Source of the DNA: Sipunculus nudus
Taxonomy: Eukaryota > Annelida > Sipuncula > Golfingiida > Sipunculidae
Length of the DNA: 64,000 bases
Reading direction: 5' to 3'
NCBI GenBank assembly: GCA_026874595.1
Contig: CM049307.1
Location: forward strand, 49,961,178-50,025,177
The notes under the pieces were generated by a model. That model searched no databases and had not been told where the DNA came from. It saw only the letters and a program-made list of their open reading frames with translations. Of this stretch, positions 23,527-34,300 are shown piece by piece (position 1 is the first letter of the stretch; the number at the start of each line of letters is the position of its first letter). Made by a program: the position numbers and the translations under genes.

Positions 23527-26500
23527 ATGGGTGATTCTATAGTTCAGTATTGCGCTGCTATTGGTCTTTTCTACAACAAAACTTTAACATCACGTTTTGC
23601 AATGTGCAAGCAACTCAATGCAAACATATTAAGTAAAAGACATCTCATCGAACTTTACAAATTACTAATGTCAACTAGCATAGATGTCCTTCCTAACCCG
23701 GGGCCGCAAATAAATGTTTCACGGAATAAACATAATCTAAAGATGTGCCACATTAATGTGAGAAGTATATTGGCGGAGGGAAAACTGTCAGAACTTCAGC
23801 ATTTAACAATCACAGAAAATATGGATATTGTATGTGTTTCAGAAACATGGCTAGATGGTAGTATCCCGGATACCTCCGTTCCCTTACCCGGTTTTCATCT
23901 TGTTTTACGTAGAGATAGGAATAGGCATGGGGGTAGGGTAGCACTTTTTATAAGAGATCACCTCACATACTCTAGAAGTTACGATCTTGAGCAGCCAGAC
24001 ACTGAGTGTTTATGGGCAGAAATACACGTACGAAAACAACGAGTGATTATAGGGGTATATTACAGACCTCCAGGCCAGTCAAGCGAAGTTCGCAAATTAT
24101 TCTTAGATAAATTGACACAAAGTCTAAACAGTGCTCTAGCAAAAAATCCATACGCTGTGATTGTATATGGCGATTTCAATGACAGGTGTGTGAAGTGGAA
24201 TTCTAACCATGATGATAGTGAACTTGGCAATGAACTCTTAAATGTACTACAACAATTAGGACTACAGCAGCTTATTTCCGAACCAACAAGAGTAACAGAG
24301 AATAGTTCTAGCTTGCTTGATTTACTAATCACTGATTCGCCTGGACGTCTTACTAATGTTCACTTAATGTCACCGCTTTCAAATTGCGACCATGCTGTCA
24401 CGGCCTGGTCGGTTTTGCTCAAGGTGTATAAACCGGAATCATATGAACGTGAAATTTTTAAATATAACGAAACAATCTTTATCATGCTTGAAGAATGTCT
24501 TCAAAATGCTCCATGGGATACTTTATATGAAGTTTTTGATTCCGTAGACGACATTGCAGTATCAGTTTGTGATATAATTACGTATGCTATTAAACAATCT
24601 GTTCCATTAAAATCAGTAACCATTCGACCAACTGACAAACCGTGGATGAATGCAAACATAAGACGCATGATAAGACAAAGAAATAGGGCATGGAAAAGGT
24701 TTTAAAATAATAACCAGCCGGACCATAACGCGTCCTTTAAAAAGGCAAGAAATATGGTTGTATCCGAGATCAGAAAGCAAAAGAAAAGTTATTGGAATAA
24801 AATAAGTAATCAGCTAGACGTAGAGTATCATGATTCTAAGCTGTGGTGGAAAATCAGTCATGGCTTGCTGGGCACAAAAACACATTCCCCAATACCACCA
24901 TTGGAAGTGGATGAAGATATCATACATGACCCTACTGAAAAGGCTGAAGCTTTCAATAATTACTTTAGCAGTCAGGCCATCCTTCCCGAAGATGTCGATT
25001 CCACGCCGCTCCCACCTCTGAATAATATACAACATGATCTTTTGTTATCACTTCAACTAAATCCTACGTAAGTAGAACAGGTCATGAACAATCTTAAATT
25101 GGGCAAAGCCATAGATCCTGGTGGAATATGTAATCTCATTTTAAAAAAGATGTCTTACATACTTGCCACTCCGCTTTGCAAATTATTTAACAATTCATTG
25201 TTAACCGGAAAATATCCTTCTATATGGAAAACAGCTAATGTTATTCCCGTATTTAAAAAAGGAGACCGTTCTAGAATCCAAAATTATAGACCCATTTCGC
25301 TGTTAAATAATGTATCTAAAATATTCGAGAGGTTAGTCTATAATAAATGTTATGAATACTTCACTCGGCACAAAGTACTTATACCAATAAATTCTGCATA
25401 CATGAAAATAATAGTCCATTGTACCAGCTGATTGAACTTGTTAATATTATATATAGGGGATTTGATGAAGGTATGGATACAAGATTAATCTGCCTCGATG
25501 TATCCAAGGCCTTTGCAGTGTGGCACAGGGGCCTCCTCTTTAAATTGCAGCAAATGGCCATTTCAGGACAAATTCTGAAATGGTTCGGGTCCTATCTACA
25601 CGATCGATCACAGAGAGTTCTACTCCAGGGCCACAGATCAAACACTGTTCATATACAAGCAGGAGTTCCACAGGGCTCTATTCTCGGGCCGCTATTGTAT
25701 TTAGTTTATGTTTATGATATATCTTATGGTATCACAAACACTAAACGTATGTACGCTGACGATACTTGCTTGTACACTCAGATTAAATCATCTGTGGCCT
25801 CGGCCCAATCTCTAAAAAGTGACCTATTAAAATTAGAGGAATGGTCTTCACAATGGCACATTACATTCAATAGTACTAAGTCAAAAGTCATAACATTTTC
25901 AAGGAAATATCAAGAACAATTTCATCCCGCCCTTATATTAAATCAAACTGTTATATCTGAGGTAGAACAGTTATCTCATCTAGGAATACTGCTTTCTCAA
26001 GACTTGAGCTGGGGTGACCATATACGGCATCTTTGTACTAAAGCATCAAGACGAATAGGAATGCTTCAAAAATTCAAGTTCATTTTATCTAAAAAAGTCC
26101 TAGATAGACTGTATAAATCAATGGTGATTTCTGTCCTCGAATATGGGGCTATACTATTTAACAATTGTTCTGTAGTACAGGCGAACAATCTAGAAAGTGT
26201 TCAGCGCAAAGGCATGCTACTGTGCACTGGCGCAACAAGATGGTGCAGCAGCACACAACTGTTAAACGAGCTTGGTTGGCCCACATTGTCTGTACGTAGG
26301 AAAGTAAAAATTGTCACGACTTTCTATAAAATAATAAAGAACCTGGGTCCTCCTTATCTGATAAAGACATTATCCGGTTATAAATGCAAACAAGGCTCGT
26401 ATAACCTAAGAAATGCCAGCGAGTACAGAGTACCAGTATTCAGACTCCATGCCGGACAACATTCATTTATTCCTACGGCAGTTAAAATTTGGAATTTCTT

Positions 26501-26960
26501 ACCAGAAAAGGTGAAAACAATTACTTCTGCCACTGCATTTAAAAACGCACTGTGCGATATGTTTTATCCTAAAAAGCCCCCAAATTATTTCTTCAGTGGT
26601 ATACGACGTGATAATATCCTACACACGCGGTTACGCACTGACTGCAGCACCCTAAACAGTGCTCTGTTTAAGGTCAACTTAACTGAAAAGCCAACTTGTG
26701 AATGTGATCTCGCCGACGAAACTGTTGTTCATTATTTCTTGGACTGCCCACTTTATATTGAACAGAGACGCACACTTCTTGCTAGTTTGCAGGAATTTTG
26801 CTGTTTTGCATTGCCACATATAAATGAGAATTATTCTAGGAAATTTAAGTTAGAAATAGTTAGAATTTTACTTTGTGGCAGCAGCTCCCTGACTACTACA
26901 GATAATTTTAAACTCTTTAGTCACGTATACAGATACATAAGGAACACAAAACGATTTTGA
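23527..26960 (+). pseudogene. LINE ORF2: 2A-like motif, endonuclease and reverse transcriptase, disrupted
   Basis: The first segment, 23527-24705, carries a leader ending in DVLPNPGP (residues 53-60) and then an APE-type endonuclease. Its motifs are HINVRS, VSETWLDG, YRPPG, VYGDFND, and NCDHAV where SDH is usual. A TAA at 24703 and another at 25069 interrupt the same frame. Near 25403-25412 a one-base loss in an A-rich run shifts the frame. The remainder (to 26960) carries the reverse transcriptase: LDVSKAFAVWH (one residue shorter than the usual KAFDxVWH), GVPQGSILGPLL, and YADD at 25752-25763. It ends in a C-terminal CxC...HxxxxC cluster (CECDLADETVVHYFLDC). Three lesions plus the altered motif A indicate a dead copy. 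The ORF2 start is uncertain. Confidence 0.9.
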
Positions 26961-27289
26961 TTTTGATAGTAATTTCATTTAAACTGTCTGATACTTTAAT
27001 GGATCTGATGTAACTATGTAATAGGCACTTTTGTATATGGAGTATGTGTGTGTGTGTTTTTTGTTTTTGTTTTTTTTAACGTATATGTTTGTTCACACTA
27101 TGTTAGTGTTACTGTGTTAACTTGTCATCACCATGTATTTGTACTGAATCTTTGTTTGTATATATGTTTCCCAGGAAAACATTTGCATTAGCCTAACGGC
27201 TATTTTTGTAATCCTGGTTAAATAAATATGTTTAAACCAAAACAACTCCCGCGGAGTGTAAACAGTACTCGGTGTAGTCTAGACGGTTC

Positions 27290-27700
27290 GGATCTGTTCA
27301 GGCGCTGTGGGCGCTAGTGTATTGTTGCGTGGAGACACAGCGTTCTTTGTGTTCTAGATGGATCGGGTCTGTTCAGGCGCTGTGGGCGCACGTGTATTAT
27401 TGTGTTTGAAATGTTCGTGAAAATGGAAGTTTCTGGGCTTCGGGTGAAAAAGCTATAAATAGGGGCTATTTTTAGAGTCGGAGGAGAGAAAAAATACCAG
27501 CGGACCAGGAAGAGTGTGACTCTCTGGTCAGTGTTTTTAGGACCTTTCCGATACTTAGGGATTATTACCAGAACTTCACTTTTGGATTAAAACAGATTGT
27601 TTTGAGATTAAGTCGGACTATTCTCTGAGAAGATTAAAATGAATTGTTCATCTGGATTATTTGTGTTAAAGGCCTGTGACAGTGTTTTTTGTAAACAAAC
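27290..27700 (+). mobile_element. LTR-like fragment with TATA box
   Basis: This stretch is similar to the central part of the insertion at 58737-59592. Shared blocks include TTCGTGAAA...GAAGT, AGCTATAAAT, AGGAGAGA, GAAGAGTGTGA, CACTACCAGAA-like text and CTCTGAGAAGATT followed by TGTTCATCTGGATTAT. The TATA-like ATAAATAGGGG sits near 27455. It begins about 50 bp after the LINE 3' end and lacks recognisable LTR termini, so it is a truncated copy. Confidence 0.65.
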
Positions 27701-28438
27701 ACACGTGGACTTTGTTTACCAAAACGCAGAGCCATAACAAGGTTTTTTTATTCGCCGTATGCGAGGTACTGAGCCTATGTGCTGGAATTTTTGCTGGTAA
27801 ACGTTAGTATAAAGCAAAACTGAACTGATAGTGTGGAAGAGTAGGCAAAATATTGCTCCTGATTATATTCCTTTAAACAAGAATTAGGAACGACCGCTAT
27901 GTTTGCACTAAAAACGACCTAAAGATCATTGCTTTTAGGTAGAGCCTAAAAGTTAGAAAATGTCGACATGTTGCTTCAAATCCCAATACTAAATTTGAAA
28001 AAAAAACTGACTGGATCCATCTAACGCTATGAGCCCATCTACAAATGCTACACGTGCTCATAGTATTAACCTTAACGTCTCTGTACAACAGAGAGAGATA
28101 CAGTGTAGGAGTGAGTATCGTATGCGTCGACCATTCATACAATGTAGTCGTTCCAGGTCTCCTTTGAGCGAGGGGTCTCATTGTGCATCCAACCAATGAG
28201 AGCGGGTTTGTCGAGGGTTTGAAACTTGGGAGCTGGATGCACAATGCGATACCACGCTCTCATTAGTCTGATTACGATTACGATTTTCCTGTGGTGGGTC
28301 TGGTGGCGAAATCCGGAGAACCTTACTATACAATGCAACCATTTGTATAATGGTAACACTTTATTCGTACATAAATGCAAGATAACCACCCTTCAAACCG
28401 TGATACTGGCTTTAGTTTCCTATGCTGATGCGACATTA
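27701..28438. other. Non-coding stretch with interleaved inverted repeats
   Basis: No gene was seen. Two pairs of complementary words occur in interleaved order: CATTGTGCATCCA (28179-28191) with TGGATGCACAATG (28234-28246), and AATGAGAGCG (28196-28205) with CGCTCTCATT (28255-28264). The remainder is ordinary AT-rich DNA. Confidence 0.6.
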
Positions 28439-28439
28439 A

Positions 28440-29945
28440 AAGAGATGTTACATACGGGTACTTTACATACTTTTACTTATAGGGATGTTGCATACTGGTA
28501 CTTTAAGGGATACTGGTATGTTAAGGGATGTTACATAATGGTACGTTAAGGGATTCTACATACTGGTTCATTAAGAGATGTTACATACTGGTACTTTAAA
28601 GGATGTTAAATACTTGTCCTTAAAAGGATGTTACATACTAGTCCTTAAAGGGATTTTACATACTGGTCTTTAAGGGGTGTAACATACTGGTACTTTAAGG
28701 GATGTTACATACAGGTACTTTAAGGGATGTTACATACTGGTACTTTAAGGGATGTTACATATTAGGACTTTAAGGGGTGTTACATACTGGTACTGTAAGA
28801 GATGTTAAATACTGGTCCTAAAAGGGATGTTACATACTAGTCCTTAAAGGGATTTTACATACTGGTCCTTTAAGGGATATAACATACTGGGACTATAAGA
28901 GATGTTACATACTGGTATTTTATGTATGTTAAATACTGGTCCTTAAAGGGATGTTACATACTAGTCCTTAAAGGGATTTTACATACTGGTCCTTTAAGGG
29001 ATGTAACATACTGGTACTATGAGGGATGTTACATACTGGTATTTTAAGGGATGTTACATATTGGTATTTTAAGGGATGTCACATACTTTTACTATCAGGG
29101 TTGTTAATACTGGTACTTTAAGGGGTGTTACAAACTAGTACTTTATGGGGTGTTACATACTGGTACGTTAAGGGATGTTACATTCTGGTTCATTAAGGGA
29201 TGTTACATACTGATACTTTAAGGGATGTTACATACTGGTTCTTAGAGGGATGTTACATACTGGTATTTTAAGGGATGTTACATATTGGTATTTTAAGGGA
29301 TGTCACATACTTTTACTATCAGGGATGTTACAAACTAGTACTTTAAGGGATGTTACATACTGCAATTTTAAGTGGTATTTCAAAATAGAACTTTAATAGG
29401 CGTTGCATACTTGTACTTATCGGGTTTTCCTTAGTTTTACCGTCAGGGAGGTAAATACTGGTACTTTAAGGGATGTTACATACTGGTTGTTTAAGGGATG
29501 TTAATTCGGGAACTTAAGTAATGTTACGTACTTGTTCTTAAAGGGATGTTACATTCTTGCACTTTAAGGGATGTGTACACTGGTTCTTTTAGGGAAGTTA
29601 CATACTGGTACTTTAAGGGATGTTTCATACTGGTACATAAGGGATGCTGCATACTAATTCCCAACGGATTTTGCATACTTTTACTTTCAGGGATGTACAT
29701 ACTGGTACTTTAAAGGATGTTACATACTGGTTGTTTAAGGGATGTTACATAATGGTACTTTAAGGGATGTTACCTACTGGTTGTTTATGGGATGTTACAT
29801 ACTGGTACTTTAAGGGATGTTACATACTGGTACTTTAAGGGATGTTACCTACTGGTTGTTTATGGGATGTTACATACTTGTACTTTAAGGGATGTTACCT
29901 ACTGGTTGTTTATGGGATATTACATACTGGTACTTTAAGGGATGC
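28440..29945. repeat. 25-bp minisatellite, about 60 imperfect units
   Basis: The unit core GGATGTTACATACTGGTACT is followed by TTAAG. Units vary (GGTCCTTAAAG, GGTTGTTTATG, GGTATTTTAAG), and blocks of variant units recur in order, for example around 28600-28700, 28810-28890 and 28935-29010. That suggests higher-order duplication. There is no conserved reading frame and no spacers, so this is not a CRISPR array. Confidence 0.95.
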
Positions 29946-31363
29946 AACACAGAGCCAGTCTTTGGCCAAAGTTTCGGAAGGCGCAAATTTCATTAAAATG
30001 AAAAGCCGATTAGATGTTTACTATTTGTCACGCCTTCATGGTAAAACGAAAACCAATAAGAGAAAAAACAACATTATACTTGAACAATACACATATATTT
30101 TATACGTATGTCTTTATTTACTTCTTGTAAGTCATGACCTCATCTCTAGATGGTCACTTAACCTACAAAAAATATAAAATTACTTAATTTTCATTTCAAA
30201 AATAAAATTTCATTACTTTATATATGCTCAGGCCACAAACGCACAATTTATTGTTCCACGGACTCCGGGAGCAAAAAACACATGAAGCGAGCGAGCGAAT
30301 GTTTTTTCTTTTTTTTTCATTACAAATTGTGAGACAATACCTTGTCAGCTATCAACGAAAATACAAAAATTTGCTTAAATTTTTTTTAAATGTATGATAA
30401 GCACACAAATATTAGTTCGTACAAAGGTCTCTACCTTAAAGGATTCTTTTAAGGATTTGTGCCAAAGCAGGATGAACAACATTAATAAGGACCAGGTGTT
30501 AATTTGAAAAAAATGATCTACGAAAAACTGGAGCAGCGAATCCTTATAACAATATCTCTTTGTACACCTTATACTTACCAATTCACCTATAAAAGTAAAA
30601 CCCAAATGCAACATTCTTACTAAAAATTACAGCCCGATATTAGCTGAGTCGATATTTAAACGTAGTGGGATGTTTAACCATTTCCGTATTATTTCCCTTT
30701 AAGTAGATACTGCACATAAAGATAGCTGATACTTCTATTCTGGGAATGTTTTGAGGTGTGTAGGGGTGTCAATACAGGGGGATGGGGGTATATATAATTT
30801 AAAAATAAGATTGGATTTAAAAGATATACATTAATAAATAGGACTGTAGACTTAGTTCCAATTCTGAGTTTAAAATGAAATATATTATATCTAAACCTGA
30901 TAAAGAATGAACATAAACTGGAAACATAATACCGTATTTTAAAAAGCTAATTCTTTACTGTATATTTGAAATGTGTAACATGGATAATAACATATGTTTA
31001 TATATATATATATATATATATTTATATCATATCATAAATACAATCATGAAAGGTATCTTCTGAAATTTTCATAGCATTTTGGGAATGGGCCAAAGAACCG
31101 ATTATAGTTGGGTGTAGGTTCAACACATTATTCGAATGCAGGAGCGTCATCAAGGAATATTCTTTAATGTAAAGTCAATTATGCACATATGAACCTTGAG
31201 ATATGGGCCGAGTAATTGAATGCAAACAAAGATCGGGAAGCATCCCGTAATAGGGACCGCAACATGGCGGAGGCTTGCATTCCTTAGAATACAGATTTCT
31301 ATAGTTTTATAAATGTCTCCTCACCGGGATTAACCATGTTATTTGGAGTGTTTTGCATGATAT
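29946..31363. other. Intergenic stretch downstream of gene B
   Basis: No gene was recognised. It contains a poly-T/A-rich segment near 30300, a TA-dinucleotide run near 31000-31020 and a copy of dispersed repeat R1. If the gene B transcript is spliced at the strong donor that overlaps its stop codon (31369-31374, minus strand), a further 3' exon should lie in this stretch; I could not identify one. Confidence 0.5.
31025..31310 (+). repeat. Dispersed repeat, family R1, copy 2
   Basis: Aligns by eye to 15490-15760: ATCATGAA, GAAATTTTCA, GGCCAA-GAA-CGAT, AGGAGCGTCAT-AAGGAATATT, ATGCAC-TATGAACCT, and the ending CTTAGAATACAGATTTCTA. Non-coding. Confidence 0.75.
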
Positions 31364-34300
31364 TTAATACTTACGTGACAGAAGTTCCAGACCAGCCATA
31401 ACATTTTCCAGCATGTCGGTGAAGACCTCAAAGTCGAGATCACCAAAGCTATCAATGCCCATTGGCCAAATCAAATGCTGATAAGCTGTGGGCAAAATAA
31501 ATATTGCTTTTGCATACAAAAGGAATTCATGTACTTTATGTGACAATTTCATCCAACTCCCCTCACTCATCTACCCCCCCCCCCCCCCCGGGCTCTGCAA
31601 AACAGGCTATCGAATAAGGTCTATATAAGTAACTAAGTAACAAATAAATTAATATCAGGTGCAAATATGTATCATAGGACTAATATTGTGTCCAAAATTC
31701 AGCTTTTGAAAAGCAGCCATGTCGGAAAACTAGCGTCAACAGAAAATGCCAGAATAAAGAAAAACTGAAATTGATGGTTTTTGGATTTGATGAAAATAGA
31801 TGGGTCCACCCACAATTTTTTGCTCACACAAATATGAATACAGAAATATACTCCATAACCCTATAAGCCTTCCTATAAACCTACCTGGCTTACGGAGAGA
31901 GGCTTATTTAAGGTTACTACACCATATGCATAGTGAGTGTAAAAGAAGATTTACATTTGCAGTGAAGCTTACATACATGCATATACAAACATTTCAGCGT
32001 TTTCCTACAGGAAAGGTTCAATTGCTGTCAAAACTAACCACCTAATAATAAAAAGCTTTTATAGAAACGCTGATGAATATGCTTATGATTAATATGATGA
32101 TGATGATAATTATGATTTTCTTCGGGGTCAATGATCATATTTACTGGAATAAATTGTGAATTTTTTATTTTATATTTAAAGGGTAATCATGTAATAGTAC
32201 CCGAAATAAGCAATGTAAGGTACACGTATATCTTACAATCTTATCTCCGATATTTTACAATCAGACTCACGGCCTTCTCCTCCTTCTCCGTCCAGGATGA
32301 ACGGGGAGTAATCCTGCCACATGGCGTGTGCCTGCTGGCGCCAGCTGTCCTGCTGTTGGATCTGACCTTTACTGACGTTAAGGAACTGAAGCTCGTTATT
32401 AGTGAACGCGGGCCACGTGGTCGGACCAGTAATACCGGGACCGTCCACCGGGCTCGGTGTAGGATTTCTGAAAATAAATTAAAAATAACGGCGTACTCTG
32501 TGGTGGAACTGTCATTAAACAGCTGAAAGAATGATGGTTGTGTGAGTGTGCTGCACGGAGGAACACTTCCGGTGCGTCATTTCCGATTGTACTGCGCAGG
32601 CTTGTTACTTGGATTGGGTAGCCAATCAAAGCTGGTCTTTCAAGTGAAGGTTCGCGTTTAGTTTTATAAAATTACGCAATGGTCTGACCGCTTTGGCATT
32701 ACTTCCACTTACTATAAATGCTTTTATTTCTTTTCGCAAGAGAGACTGACAATATAAGGTCCGTGGCAGTTTTCTTTCTTTATTTATCAACTGACCCTCG
32801 ATTCAAAATAAAAAAAACAGACATGATGATAACTCTGATGATTAAAAACACGATGTGAACATTAATTTGGTCTCAAAATGAATAAATCTCAAGTCCATCT
32901 TTTGGCCTCATTGGTATTACTTTCAATATCACCAAAGGTCCAACAGAATATTTGTGTCCAGCACAATGCTGCCAGAAAGGTTTAATATTATTCATCTCAA
33001 ATGACGTCAGTACGAGGCAAACTGATCAGGGTGTGTGTATGTCACACGGTTCAGAGCAAGCTCTCTGTTGTATATAAGAAAACCCCTTCCAAGGATTTTA
33101 ATTACTTTTAATCAAGTATAGTTTAATCTCTGACAAGCCGTTATCTACTAATTTAATACAATCAAATAAAAAATGAAAATTCTTGTAGAATTCTTGCAGG
33201 TAATGTATTTCATATACTATGATTTTGTTATTAAAATGTCGATATGGAACGTGATGACACCCTCTTCTTTTTAATTATTATCAAATTCCTGAGGCCTAAA
33301 CTTGAAGACATACCCTGTTTTGGCGAAGTTAGTGAGTAGGTCCATCCAGTAGGCTGAGTATTCCAGGTCGTCCTGGGTCCAGGGGATGACGCTCATGAGG
33401 TCCATCTCAGTATCTTCAGCGACCTCTCTGTTCACACTCAGATGGGGATGACCGAAAATGTAGGGAATATCAGCAGCGTGGAACACACCTGGAATTAATT
33501 AAAGGGGCCCAATCACCTATCTGACCTTAAAAACTAAAGGCAATCCCTTGGACCTTTTATAAAATTAGACTGACTGGAAAACATGGATATCACCGCATAC
33601 AGGCTGCTTGTTTTCTTTATATCAACGTGTTTGTAATATGTGGTGGCCCGCTAAAACAACCAAAACAAATTCAACAAAGTCATCTGGCGGCAAATCGGAA
33701 AAGCCAGGACTTTGCAAACGGCGTCTTGCAAAACGTGATCTTTCTACCTCCGCATATAAGAAATCTACCATCTTAGGTTATATGTTTTCCCATTTGTCAA
33801 CAAAGCTGTGTTTACAATCACGGTTTTGATAAAAAAAAATAATACATCATTCACGGAGGCGTTATAAGAACTTTTCATAACCAGAATTACCATTAGATCA
33901 TTAATATATACACAGAAGAAGCCAGAAATCACATAAATTCTTTTTCAAAAAGTAGGTATATAGGCACCTTTAAGGTTTCAGGAGGGTAAGGGGACCCTCA
34001 GACCTAGGTTTAACATAGGCTACCCAAAGTGGTGAGCCTCTGAAAGAGGCTGCCAGTGCCCGACGCCTGCACCCACGAGGGTTTCACACCTCAATGCAAA
34101 GTTTCATATCAGATTTCCCAAGTAACATCTGACCTTTCCTTAACCGTAGAGAGCTCTCTTCTTGTATTTTTAACCTTCTTGGTCATTTGTACATTAGTTT
34201 TCAAGCATAATCCTCATCAACAATAATCGGTTCTTCATATACAATTTTTAATGTGTGACATTTAAAATATTCAAAACCTTTGGATAAACACATTTTTTTA

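Larger units (their letters stand above)
21140..27238 (+). mobile_element. APE-type non-LTR retrotransposon (LINE, CR1/jockey-like), nearly full length but inactive
   Basis: The order is 5' leader, ORF1 (21507-22277), a 1.25-kb non-coding gap, ORF2 with endonuclease then reverse transcriptase (23527-26960), and a short 3' UTR ending near TTAAATAAATATGTTTAAACC. The left limit is uncertain because the preceding repeat element ends at about 21136. ORF2 is broken by two in-frame stops and one frameshift, so the copy cannot make its enzyme. Order and motifs place it among LINEs with an apurinic-type endonuclease; CR1 or jockey is a judgement from motif style. Confidence 0.9.

Noticed and set aside
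28440-29945. CRISPR array
   Set aside because: Directly abutting 25-bp units without spacers.
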